DNA of 64,000 bases, taken from assembly GCA_934593275.1 (NCBI GenBank), contig CAKTQE010000003.1, positions 1-64,000 on the forward strand. The letters run 5' to 3'. A program made the position numbers and the translations under genes. Source of the stretch: an uncultured Oscillospiraceae bacterium (GTDB lineage: Bacteria > Bacillota > Clostridia > Oscillospirales > Oscillospiraceae). Each line of letters begins with the position of its first letter. Position 1 is the first letter of the stretch. Of the stretch, positions 52,405 through 61,041 are shown one piece after another. Under the pieces are notes generated by a model that ran no database searches, had not been told where the DNA came from, and was given only the letters and a program-made list of their open reading frames with translations.

Positions 52405-53653
52405 GTTCCAAATAATTGATGCTGCAAAAGGGATGGGAGTGTACACGATTGTAACTGATAACCATATGGATTGGTCACAAGCTCCTGCAAAGTACCGGGC
52501 AGACGAAGCATGGGATATTAGTTGGTCAGATGTTACGACCTTGAAAGAGAAGGCTTTGCTCAGCGGTGTGGATGGTGTGATGGCTGGGTATAGTGAGCGA
52601 AGAATTGAGTGTGCTATCAAATTATGTAGGGAACTAAAAAAACCATTTTATGTTGATAATGAGGATATACTCTATAAAACATTCAACAAACGGCTTTTTA
52701 AGGATATTTGCCGCAGGTATTCTGTACCTGTTACAAAAGACTATTCTGTAAATAATGCAGGGAATGAAGTAGCTGGGCAAACCATTGAGTTCCCTGTGCT
52801 TGTCAAGCCATTAGATAATGGTGGTTCCAGAGGAATTCGAACCTGTTGGAATACTCAAGAACTGGAGCAGAATGTAAAATATGCACTAACTTTCTCACAG
52901 ATGGATACGGTCGTTGTTGAGGAGTTAATTCGTGATGCACGAGAAGTGGTGGTGTATTATACAATTTCTGATGGCGAAATTGCGCTTTCGGCAATGTGCG
53001 ATAAATTTGAGAGGAGAACTTCTGAGGGCTTCAATTCTTTACCTGATGTTTATATGTATCCGTCTTTGCATACGCAAGAGTACATTGAAAAACACAACAT
53101 AGACGTAATTGCAGCATTGAAAAGTATGGGTATGCGGGAGGGAAGTGCAAACCTGCAGGGATTTTACAAACCAGGACGTGGATTCATTTTCTTTGAAATG
53201 GACTTTAGACCGGGTGGAACGAATACTTTTCATTTCACAGACTACTTTTCAGGAGAAAACTATCTGAAGATGCTGATCAATTATTCGCTTACGGGTGAAC
53301 CAGGGAAAGAGAATATTAAATACGCAGATCCTTTATTTGCTGGAAAATACGGATGTATATATACACTTCTATCCAAAGATGGCATAATCAGCCAGATGGG
53401 GGGAGAAGAAAAAGTTCAAAACAACCCCAATGTACTCTATACGTGTTTTTACCATAGCATTGGGACCAAAATTGAGGTAAATGGATCTCAATTTCCTAAA
53501 ACATTTCGTGCGTATATTGTAGGTGACGATATAGAGACAATCAAAAAAACAATTTTGGAAATTCAAGAGACGGTTTACGTCAAAGATGAATTCGGGGATA
53601 ATATGCTATTTTCACCTTTTAACGTAAATAAGCTGGATATTTACCAGAAATAA
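52358..53653 (+). CDS. ATP-grasp ligase, carbamoyl-phosphate-synthase-like
   Basis: 431 residues. It starts KKLLILGCTVDEFQIIDAAKGMGVY, has the lid sequence FPVLVKPLDNGGSRGIRTC and a catalytic metal-binding segment FFEMDFRPGGTNTFH. This resembles ligases of the same clan as the 50213 gene but with a different acid-binding half. The start at 52358 has TAGGTG seven bases upstream and lies 47 bases inside the previous gene; a GTG at 52349 is possible. Two ATP-grasp ligases flanking a PLP enzyme imply two successive couplings or one coupling and one activation step. Confidence 0.87.
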   Translation: MLKGKKLLILGCTVDEFQIIDAAKGMGVYTIVTDNHMDWSQAPAKYRADEAWDISWSDVTTLKEKALLSGVDGVMAGYSERRIECAIKLCRELKKPFYVDNEDILYKTFNKRLFKDICRRYSVPVTKDYSVNNAGNEVAGQTIEFPVLVKPLDNGGSRGIRTCWNTQELEQNVKYALTFSQMDTVVVEELIRDAREVVVYYTISDGEIALSAMCDKFERRTSEGFNSLPDVYMYPSLHTQEYIEKHNIDVIAALKSMGMREGSANLQGFYKPGRGFIFFEMDFRPGGTNTFHFTDYFSGENYLKMLINYSLTGEPGKENIKYADPLFAGKYGCIYTLLSKDGIISQMGGEEKVQNNPNVLYTCFYHSIGTKIEVNGSQFPKTFRAYIVGDDIETIKKTILEIQETVYVKDEFGDNMLFSPFNVNKLDIYQK

Positions 53654-53686
53654 CCGGATAACATATGATATAATGAGGGCAATGCG

Positions 53687-54739
53687 ATGATAAACAAAAA
53701 AACAGTTTGTATTTGTGGTGGTGGACATCAAGGATTGTCAATGGCGGCGCATATGGCTCTGAATGGAGTACCTGTTACGATGTGGAACAGATCGGCAAAT
53801 CATATTCAAGAGATTATTGATACAGGAAAAATCTTTTGCCAGGGGGTTGTACACGGAATTGCCAAAATAGAGAGGGCTTCTACAGATATGGAGAATGTCA
53901 TCTCAGACTTTGTGATGGTGACAACACCTAGTAGTGCGCATAAGGATATTGCTCATCAACTTGCCCCGTTTGTTCATAAGAATATGGTTATTGTACTAAA
54001 TCCTGGAAGAACATTTGGAGCAATTGAATTCACAAGGACCTTGCTGGAATGTGGCGTTAAAGAACTCCCACACATCGCAGAAGCTCAAACGATTGTCTAC
54101 ACATGTAGAAGGGGCGAGAAAAACAATACTACAATCATTGCATTAAAACATGGTGTAAAAATTGCAGCAATCAGAGGTAGCGATATTCAATTCATTATGG
54201 ATCGAATGCCTAAATGTATAAGAGAGTTTTTTACTGTTAGCAATTCTATCTTGGAGACGTCACTCAGTAATGTTGGAATGGTTCTTCACTGTGCACCGGT
54301 AATGATGAATATTGGGTGGATAGAAACACCAAAGGTTGATTTCAAGTACTACTATGATGGGATTTCTCCAAGTGTGGGACGATTTCTTGAAAAAATTGAT
54401 AGGGAAAGGCTCTTAGTGGCACTGGAACTCGGCTGCTCGGTGGAGTCAGTTACAGAGTGGCTAAGGAGAACATATCAGTGTGATGGTAGTTCGATTTTTG
54501 ATTGCATTCGGAATAATGATAGTTACAGAGAGATTGATGCTCCACCAACTATTCAGTGCAGATACATTTTAGAGGATGTACCTAACGGCCTTGTTCCGAT
54601 AGAGGCTGTAGGCAGAGAGTTAGGCATAGATACTCCCAATATTACTACAATAATTAATTTGGCATCTTCTGTAATGGATTTAGATTTTAGAAAAAACGGA
54701 AGAGTCTTTCCTTTGAAATTGATTCAAGAATTTATTTAA
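53687..54739 (+). CDS. Octopine/nopaline dehydrogenase-family oxidoreductase
   Basis: 350 residues. The N-terminal NAD(P) fold starts CICGGGHQGLSMAAHMALNGVPV. The C-terminal all-helical domain contains NVGMVLHCAPVMMNIGWIE, the region that carries the catalytic His of opine dehydrogenases, and the later helix with YREIDAP. Known relatives reduce the imine formed between an amino acid and a 2-keto acid to give an opine-type secondary amine. The gene follows the second ATP-grasp gene by 33 bases and precedes the B12 mutase-like gene by 21. Other beta-hydroxyacid-type activities in the same superfamily remain possible. Confidence 0.85.
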   Translation: MINKKTVCICGGGHQGLSMAAHMALNGVPVTMWNRSANHIQEIIDTGKIFCQGVVHGIAKIERASTDMENVISDFVMVTTPSSAHKDIAHQLAPFVHKNMVIVLNPGRTFGAIEFTRTLLECGVKELPHIAEAQTIVYTCRRGEKNNTTIIALKHGVKIAAIRGSDIQFIMDRMPKCIREFFTVSNSILETSLSNVGMVLHCAPVMMNIGWIETPKVDFKYYYDGISPSVGRFLEKIDRERLLVALELGCSVESVTEWLRRTYQCDGSSIFDCIRNNDSYREIDAPPTIQCRYILEDVPNGLVPIEAVGRELGIDTPNITTIINLASSVMDLDFRKNGRVFPLKLIQEFI

Positions 54740-54760
54740 CTTAATTCAGAAGTGGGAAAA

Positions 54761-56668
54761 ATGAATATTGAAAAAAATGAGACATTCGGATTAATAAAGA
54801 CTATTTTGGATGCACATACAATGGGGGTCCATGCAGCAGCAGCACTACTGAGAGATTGCGGATACCAAGTATTGATAGCACCACCTGAAATAGAAGATGC
54901 TTTAGACAAAGTATCCGCAAGAAGCAGCCAAAGACTAATCAAAAATTGGCTATTAACGAACAATGTGAAACATATTGGTGTATCTTATCGTTTGGATCCT
55001 GATGATGCGGTAAACATCGTGGGTCGGCTGGTTGAAATGCTAAAAAGAGATCGCCTTTTTGAGGTACCCAATGCGGCTGTGAAAAGCGTATTTTTTGCGG
55101 GTCTAGCACCTGCGTGCAAGCAAATCGATAAAGATTACATGGGGCTAATTAAAACATTCTGCGGCGGTGAGTCTGCAGAAGAAACCCTGCGTAATATGGG
55201 AGTCCCGGAGAAAGACATTCCACACCATATCATTGAGGGCTGTAAATATGACAAAGAACTTCTGAAATTTGGGCAGGAGATCATTTGTGATGGTACATAT
55301 CCATCATTGAAGCCACTTACAAGAAAAAAATATCCTGCATTTGGAACTAAAAAAGATACGTTAGAGGCTCGGCTTGCACACAATTTTGAAGGCGGTTTTC
55401 AGCCTCTTATTCGTGCACATTCTGGTCCTTATTCTGCAGAGATGACCAGAGTCCAATGCTTGCATGAATACAATGATTGGTGTAAAAAATTAGCAGAGTC
55501 TGGATACCTTGACATTCTTTCAATTGGTTCTTCTCAGTTGTCTCAGTCAAATTTTGGAGAGGAATGGAAAGATAAACCTAATGGTGGTGGAGTGCCTGTT
55601 AATTCTGAAAAAGAGTTTCATGATATATGGAAAGCTGCTCAACCTATGCTTGTGCGAACATATTCAGGAACCAAAAATGTTTTGTACATGGCAGATATGT
55701 ATGAGCGAACCATTAATATATCGTGGCATGCTCTCTCTCTATGGTGGTTCAACGAACTGGACGGTCGGGGGCCAAACTCACTTTATCAGAACTTAAAAGA
55801 ACATATTGATACAATACGACACATAGCGCAAATAGGAAAACCGGTGGAAACCAATGTTCCGCACCATTTTGCGTTTAGAGGTTGTGACGATGTAACATAT
55901 ATTGTGTCTGCATTTTTGTCTGCAAAAATGGCAAAGATGTGCGGAGTGAGGACATTCATCCTTCAAAATATGTTAAACACACCACGAAGTACGTGGGGAA
56001 TTCAAGATTTAGCAAAATCTCGTGCAATGCTACATCTTGTGAAGTCATTGGAAAATGACAACTTTAGGGTTATATTGCAGACTCGTGCAGGACTGGACTA
56101 TTTCAAACCAGATATCGATGAAGCAAAAGTTCAGCTTGCAGCAGTAACAGCTATGATGGATGATATAGATCCGGAAAATATTTATAGTCCTGAAATCATT
56201 CATGTAGTAAGTTATAGCGAGGCACTATTTTTGGCTACACCTGAAATAATCGATGATAGTATCAAAATAACCAGAAAGGCACTGCAAGAATATCGAAAGA
56301 AAAAACAAGCTGGAGAAACGCCAAATGTTAATACACCGGATATTCAGAACAGAACAGTTCGATTGATGGATTCCGCAAAAAAAATCATCGCTGCCATGGA
56401 ACAAAGCATTCCCAATTTGTATTCTCCAGAGGGGTTGTATGTAGCTTTCATTGCAGGTTGGTTGCCTGTTCCAGAATTATGGTCCAACTCAAATGAATTT
56501 CTTCACGCCAAATGTTGGGAAACAAAGGTGCATAATGGAGGGATTGAACTTGTAGACCATGGCCTCTTGATGACAACAGAATCCAGAATCAGTCGGTGCC
56601 TCGATTTTATGAAGGATGCCGAAGATATGTTATGTCAAAAATATCTAGATAAACAAAAAGGAATTTGA
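54761..56668 (+). CDS. B12-dependent mutase-like protein (glutamate mutase S and E domains fused)
   Basis: 635 residues. The N-terminal 130 residues form a cobalamin-binding domain with D17-x-H19-x-x-G22 (LDAHTMGVHAA), the motif whose histidine replaces the lower ligand of cobalt, followed by HIGVSYRLDP. The rest (about 200-520) follows the barrel of glutamate mutase subunit E: RAHSGP, NGGGVPVNS, VRTYSGTKN, SWHALSLWWFNELDGRGP, KPVETNVPHHFAFRGCDD and LAKSRAM. It should therefore rearrange the carbon skeleton of an amino acid or related acid by a radical mechanism with adenosylcobalamin. The start at 54761 is chosen over a GTG at 54752. Distant homology only; substrate unknown. Confidence 0.7.
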   Translation: MNIEKNETFGLIKTILDAHTMGVHAAAALLRDCGYQVLIAPPEIEDALDKVSARSSQRLIKNWLLTNNVKHIGVSYRLDPDDAVNIVGRLVEMLKRDRLFEVPNAAVKSVFFAGLAPACKQIDKDYMGLIKTFCGGESAEETLRNMGVPEKDIPHHIIEGCKYDKELLKFGQEIICDGTYPSLKPLTRKKYPAFGTKKDTLEARLAHNFEGGFQPLIRAHSGPYSAEMTRVQCLHEYNDWCKKLAESGYLDILSIGSSQLSQSNFGEEWKDKPNGGGVPVNSEKEFHDIWKAAQPMLVRTYSGTKNVLYMADMYERTINISWHALSLWWFNELDGRGPNSLYQNLKEHIDTIRHIAQIGKPVETNVPHHFAFRGCDDVTYIVSAFLSAKMAKMCGVRTFILQNMLNTPRSTWGIQDLAKSRAMLHLVKSLENDNFRVILQTRAGLDYFKPDIDEAKVQLAAVTAMMDDIDPENIYSPEIIHVVSYSEALFLATPEIIDDSIKITRKALQEYRKKKQAGETPNVNTPDIQNRTVRLMDSAKKIIAAMEQSIPNLYSPEGLYVAFIAGWLPVPELWSNSNEFLHAKCWETKVHNGGIELVDHGLLMTTESRISRCLDFMKDAEDMLCQKYLDKQKGI

Positions 56669-56669
56669 T

Positions 56670-57776
56670 ATGCAGAGAATCCTCGTCACCCGTTCCTCCA
56701 TGCCCACATTTGAGGAATACTGCGGTGAAATCAAAGAACTGTGGGATACCCACTGGCTGACGAATATGGGGGTCAAGCACCGGCAGCTACAGGAAGAACT
56801 GGAAACATACTTGGATGTTCCCCATGTGACGCTTTATACCAATGGCCATTTGGCTTTGGAAAATGCCATCGGGGCGATGAATCTTCCGGAGGGCGGCGAG
56901 GTGATCACCACCCCCTTTACCTTTGCGTCTACGACCCACGCCATTGTACGCAACGGACTGGTGCCGGTGTTTTGTGACGTAAATGACAGGGATTACACCA
57001 TGGATGTGTCCAAAATCGAAAGCCTCATTACAGACCGTACAGTGGCCATCGTCCCTGTGCATGTCTATGGCAATCTCTGCGACGTGGAGGCCATTGAGCG
57101 GATCGCCGGAAAGTATGGCCTGAAAGTGGTTTATGATGCGGCTCATGCTTTCGGGGTGCGATATAAGGGCGTTTCCTCCGCTTGCTTTGGGGATGCCTCT
57201 ATGTATAGCTTCCATGCCACCAAGGTGTTCAACACCATTGAGGGCGGTGCGGTATGCTTCCGCGATGACAGCATGGTGCAGATTCTAAATGACATGAAGA
57301 ATTTCGGCATCCACGGCCCGGAGTCTGTGGAGTATATCGGCGGAAATGCCAAAATGAATGAATTTCAGGCTGCTATGGGCATTTGCAATCTGCGGCATTT
57401 GGATGAAGAAATCACCAAACGAAAAAAGGTCGTAGAGCGTTACCGTCAACGCCTGGAAGGGGTAGAGGGGATTCATCTCACGGCGGCTCAGGAGCATGTT
57501 GAACCCAACTATGCCTATTTCCCCGTGGTATTTGACGGTTACAAGTATACCCGCAATGAGATTTTTGCAATGCTTCAAGAGCAGAACATTACCGCCCGGA
57601 AGTATTTTTTCCCCTTGACCAACAGCTTTGAGTGCTATCGGCACTATCCCACCGCCGGCGTGGAAAAAACCCCGGTTGCCCAGCACCTGGCTCTGCGTGT
57701 GCTGACACTGCCGCTGTACGCTGACCTGGCACCGGAAGATGTGGACCGAATCTGCGATATTATTTTGGGAGTGTAA
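56670..57776 (+). CDS. DegT/DnrJ/EryC1 sugar aminotransferase
   Basis: 368 residues. PLP binding is marked by GHLALENAIGA near residue 59, DAAHAFG (156-162) and SFHATKVFNTIEGG with Lys185. This is a close match to nucleotide-sugar aminotransferases such as VioA, FdtB and DesV. With rfbA and rfbB downstream, the likely substrate is dTDP-4-keto-6-deoxyglucose (or its 3-keto isomer), giving dTDP-viosamine or a 3-amino sugar. It starts two bases after the B12 mutase-like stop and returns abruptly to GC-rich codon usage, so it belongs to a different module. Confidence 0.92.
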   Translation: MQRILVTRSSMPTFEEYCGEIKELWDTHWLTNMGVKHRQLQEELETYLDVPHVTLYTNGHLALENAIGAMNLPEGGEVITTPFTFASTTHAIVRNGLVPVFCDVNDRDYTMDVSKIESLITDRTVAIVPVHVYGNLCDVEAIERIAGKYGLKVVYDAAHAFGVRYKGVSSACFGDASMYSFHATKVFNTIEGGAVCFRDDSMVQILNDMKNFGIHGPESVEYIGGNAKMNEFQAAMGICNLRHLDEEITKRKKVVERYRQRLEGVEGIHLTAAQEHVEPNYAYFPVVFDGYKYTRNEIFAMLQEQNITARKYFFPLTNSFECYRHYPTAGVEKTPVAQHLALRVLTLPLYADLAPEDVDRICDIILGV

Positions 57777-57781
57777 CCGAT

Positions 57782-58873
57782 GTGAATACAAATATGCAGA
57801 AAATGTGCGTAGGGGGGGTACAGAAGCCGCCGCGTGATTCCAACGTAGAACTTTACAGAATTATTGTCATGCTTGCAATCGTAGCCCACCATTATGTGGT
57901 AAATTCCGGACTTATGAATATAATTGATCAAAATGGTGCTACGAGACCCGCATCCATTTTCTTATTGTTGTTTGGTTGCTGGGGAAAAATTGGTATCAAT
58001 TGCTTTGTATTGATCACGGGCTACTTTATGTGCAAGTCCAACATCACCCTGAAAAAATTCCTGAGACTGTTCCTGGAATGGATGTTCTATAAGTATGTCA
58101 TCTGGGCCATTTTCATTCTTTGCGGATACCGGTTTTCTTCTGTGAAACAGGCACTTAAAAGTCTGCTTCCCATTACATCGCTGACAGATGGGTTTACCAG
58201 CTGCTATATTGTCTTTTTCCTGTTTATTCCGTTCCTGAACATCCTGATTCAGGGAATGAACCAGCGGCAGCACCAGCTATTGCTGCTGCTTTCCCTTGGT
58301 GTGTTTTCCGTTCTTGGGTCAGTTATCCCGGTAGGTTCCAGCTATGTCATTTGGTTTGTGAATCTGTATTTTTTGGCTGCGTACATTCGGTTGTATCCCG
58401 TTGCACTGTTCGAAAACACACGCTTTTGGGGATGGATGTCTTTGCTTGCGGTTGTCTGCGCCTATGGGAGCGTTATTTTGATGGCGTGGGTGAAAGACTG
58501 CTTTGGATACTCGGGTTACTACTATTTCCTGGCCGATTCCAATAAAATCACAGCTCTGGCCGCGGCTCTTTCTTTCTTCCTGTTTTTTAAAAATTGGAAG
58601 ATAAAATACAACAGGGCGATCAATACGGTTGCTTCGTCAACTTTTGGAGTTCTCTGCATCCATGCACACAGTGATGCAATGCGAACTTGGTTGTGGGAAG
58701 AACTGTGCAGGAATACAGAAGTATATGATTCCGCGTTTTTAGTGTTACATGCGTTCAGTGTTGTGATCGCTGTGTATCTGGTATGTACCGTCATTGACCA
58801 ACTTCGTATAAAATTCATTGAAGAGAGATTCTTCCAATTCTACGACCGGAAGATTTCTTCCAAACTGCTATAA
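57782..58873 (+). CDS. Acyltransferase family 3 membrane protein
   Basis: 363 residues with about ten hydrophobic segments. The family begins RDSNVELYRIIVMLAIVAHHYVVNSG, where the conserved E-x2-R and H are recognised, followed by KIGINCFVLITGYFM. These enzymes O- or N-acylate surface sugars at the membrane (OafA/WecH type). The start is GTG at 57782, six bases after the aminotransferase stop. The preceding amino sugar could be its acceptor, giving an N-acyl amino sugar, but O-acetylation of the finished polymer is equally possible. Confidence 0.85.
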   Translation: MNTNMQKMCVGGVQKPPRDSNVELYRIIVMLAIVAHHYVVNSGLMNIIDQNGATRPASIFLLLFGCWGKIGINCFVLITGYFMCKSNITLKKFLRLFLEWMFYKYVIWAIFILCGYRFSSVKQALKSLLPITSLTDGFTSCYIVFFLFIPFLNILIQGMNQRQHQLLLLLSLGVFSVLGSVIPVGSSYVIWFVNLYFLAAYIRLYPVALFENTRFWGWMSLLAVVCAYGSVILMAWVKDCFGYSGYYYFLADSNKITALAAALSFFLFFKNWKIKYNRAINTVASSTFGVLCIHAHSDAMRTWLWEELCRNTEVYDSAFLVLHAFSVVIAVYLVCTVIDQLRIKFIEERFFQFYDRKISSKLL

Positions 58874-58891
58874 TTAAACAAGGAGAAAGCT

Positions 58892-59776
58892 ATGAAGGGA
58901 ATCATCCTTGCCGGAGGTGCCGGTACTAGACTATATCCGCTGACCATGGTGACCAGCAAACAGTTGCTGCCGGTCTACGACAAGCCCATGATCTACTATC
59001 CCCTTTCTACCTTGATGCTGGCACGGATCCGGGACATTCTGCTGATTTCCACCCCTGAGGATACCCCGCGGTTTCAGGCACTGCTGGGGGACGGAAGCCA
59101 ATTCGGCATTCACCTGAGCTATGCGGTACAGCCCAGCCCGGATGGGTTGGCCCAAGCGTTTCTGATTGGTGAAGAATTCATCGGAGACGATGCCTGTGCC
59201 ATGATTCTGGGGGACAATATCTTTTACGGCAACGGCCTGGGCAGCAAGCTCATGTCTGCCAGAACACATGCGGAAGCGGGCTGTGCCTCTGTTTTCAGCT
59301 ATTACGTGGATGACCCGGAGCGTTTTGGAGTCGTGGAGTTTGACAAGGATGGAAAGGTTCTGAGCCTGGAAGAAAAACCTCAGAATCCCAAAAGCAACTA
59401 TGCGGCTACGGGCCTATATTTTTATCCCAGCGGAGTCAGTAAAATGGCTGCCCAGGTGCGGCCCAGCAGCCGGGGAGAGTTGGAAATCACAACACTGAAT
59501 GAAATGTTCCTGCACCAAGGAAAACTGAATTGCGAATTACTAGGCCGCGGCTTTGCCTGGATGGACACCGGCACTATAGAAAGTCTGCTGAATGCAGGGG
59601 AATTTGTACATATGATCGAGCGAAACCAAGGCATGAAAATCTCCGCGCCTGAGGAGATCGGCTACCGCTTCAAATGGATCACCCGGGAGCAATTGCTGGA
59701 GAGTGCCATCCGTTACGGCAAGAGCAGCTACGGCAAGCACCTGAAATCCGTTGCCGAAGATAGAATTTTGCGCTGA
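58892..59776 (+). CDS. rfbA: Glucose-1-phosphate thymidylyltransferase
   Basis: 294 residues, the usual RmlA length. The nucleotide-binding [11 protein letters not shown] (8-18), [17 protein letters not shown] (23-39), and LGDNIFYG motifs are all intact; EEKPQNPKS and the ATGLYFY block complete the active site. It makes dTDP-glucose from dTTP and glucose 1-phosphate. Ribosome site AAGGAGAAAGCT precedes the ATG. It lies 18 bases after the acyltransferase gene and 11 bases before rfbB. Confidence 0.97.
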   Translation: MKGIILAGGAGTRLYPLTMVTSKQLLPVYDKPMIYYPLSTLMLARIRDILLISTPEDTPRFQALLGDGSQFGIHLSYAVQPSPDGLAQAFLIGEEFIGDDACAMILGDNIFYGNGLGSKLMSARTHAEAGCASVFSYYVDDPERFGVVEFDKDGKVLSLEEKPQNPKSNYAATGLYFYPSGVSKMAAQVRPSSRGELEITTLNEMFLHQGKLNCELLGRGFAWMDTGTIESLLNAGEFVHMIERNQGMKISAPEEIGYRFKWITREQLLESAIRYGKSSYGKHLKSVAEDRILR

Positions 59777-59787
59777 GAGGTAAAATT

Positions 59788-60861
59788 GTGAAAACATATC
59801 TGATCACCGGCTGCGCCGGATTTATCGGCTCCAATTTCGTTTATTATATGCTGAACAAGTATCAGGATATTTTGCTTGTCAACCTGGACAAGCTGACCTA
59901 TGCCGGGAACCTGGAAAACCTGAAAGGCGTGGAGGGGGATCCTCGCCACATTTTCGTCCAGGGTGACATCTGCGACAGGAAATTGGTGGCATCTTTGTTT
60001 GATAAATATGACTTCGACTACGTCATCAACTTTGCGGCGGAAAGTCATGTAGACCGGTCCATTGCTAACCCGGAGGTTTTTGTCCAGACCAATGTTATGG
60101 GAACCGTGAACCTCTTGCAGCGGGCAAAGGAAGCCTGGTACGATGCCGAGGCCAAGACCTGGAAAGCGGGGAAAAAGTATCTTCAGGTTTCTACGGACGA
60201 GGTATACGGTGCCTTGGGTGCGGAGGGATTCTTTATGGAAACCACGCCCCTCAGCCCCCACAGCCCCTATTCCTCCTCCAAGGCCAGTGCGGATATGTTC
60301 GTTATGGCGTTCCATGATACCTACGGTATGCCCATTAATATTACCCGCTGCTCCAATAACTACGGTCCCTACCAGTTCCCGGAGAAGCTGATCCCCCTGA
60401 TGATCAACAATGTGAAGCACCACAAGCAGCTCCCCGTCTACGGCGACGGTATGCAGGTTCGGGACTGGCTGTATGTAGAAGACCACTGTAAGGCCATTGA
60501 TATGGTGGCCAACGGCGGCACAATCGGAGAGGTTTACAATGTGGGCGGCCACAATGAGCGGCCAAACATCTTTATCGTGAAAACCATTATTCGACAACTC
60601 CACCACAGACTTCATGACGAGGGTATTTCCGAAGACCTCATCAAGCACGTAGAAGACCGCCTGGGCCACGACCGCCGCTACGGCATCGACCCTACCAAAA
60701 TCAAAAACGACCTGGGCTGGTATCCTGAGACCTCCTTTGAAAAGGGCATTGTTCTGACCATCGATTGGTATCTGGAACACCAGGAATGGATGAACAATGT
60801 CACCTCCGGTGCCTATCAGAAGTATTACGAGGATATGTACGCCGCCAAGGCTGAGATGTAA
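59788..60861 (+). CDS. rfbB: dTDP-glucose 4,6-dehydratase
   Basis: 357 residues, extended short-chain dehydrogenase. TGCAGFIGSNFV (8-19) binds NAD, VSTDEVYGALG carries the catalytic Thr-Asp-Glu, and YSSSKASAD contains Tyr and Lys of the YxxxK motif. It converts dTDP-glucose to dTDP-4-keto-6-deoxyglucose. The start is GTG with AGAGGTAAAATT before it. It is the last gene of the glycan locus. rfbC and rfbD are not present in the window, so the product is more likely fed to the aminotransferase at 56670 than made into rhamnose, unless those genes lie elsewhere. Confidence 0.97.
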   Translation: MKTYLITGCAGFIGSNFVYYMLNKYQDILLVNLDKLTYAGNLENLKGVEGDPRHIFVQGDICDRKLVASLFDKYDFDYVINFAAESHVDRSIANPEVFVQTNVMGTVNLLQRAKEAWYDAEAKTWKAGKKYLQVSTDEVYGALGAEGFFMETTPLSPHSPYSSSKASADMFVMAFHDTYGMPINITRCSNNYGPYQFPEKLIPLMINNVKHHKQLPVYGDGMQVRDWLYVEDHCKAIDMVANGGTIGEVYNVGGHNERPNIFIVKTIIRQLHHRLHDEGISEDLIKHVEDRLGHDRRYGIDPTKIKNDLGWYPETSFEKGIVLTIDWYLEHQEWMNNVTSGAYQKYYEDMYAAKAEM

Positions 60862-61006
60862 CGGCACAATGCCATCGGTATACCAAAAAAGAATGAAATG
60901 TGGACTTTACGGAGTGACACCTGGGCTAGGTGTATGTCCACACGGTTCTTTCCCTGCTGCTCGCCGGTTGGGGACATTTCTGAGCATCCTATTCTACGCA
61001 TCCCCC

Positions 61007-61040
61007 GCAGGGACGGCACCACCGCCGTCCCTGCGCATTT
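61007..61040 (+). terminator. Terminator of the glycan locus
   Basis: GCAGGGACGGC (61007-61017) and GCCGTCCCTGC (61024-61034) form an 11-base-pair stem followed by GCATTTCTTA. It ends just before the convergent spoIVB stop, so it may act for both. Confidence 0.7.
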
Positions 61041-61041
61041 C

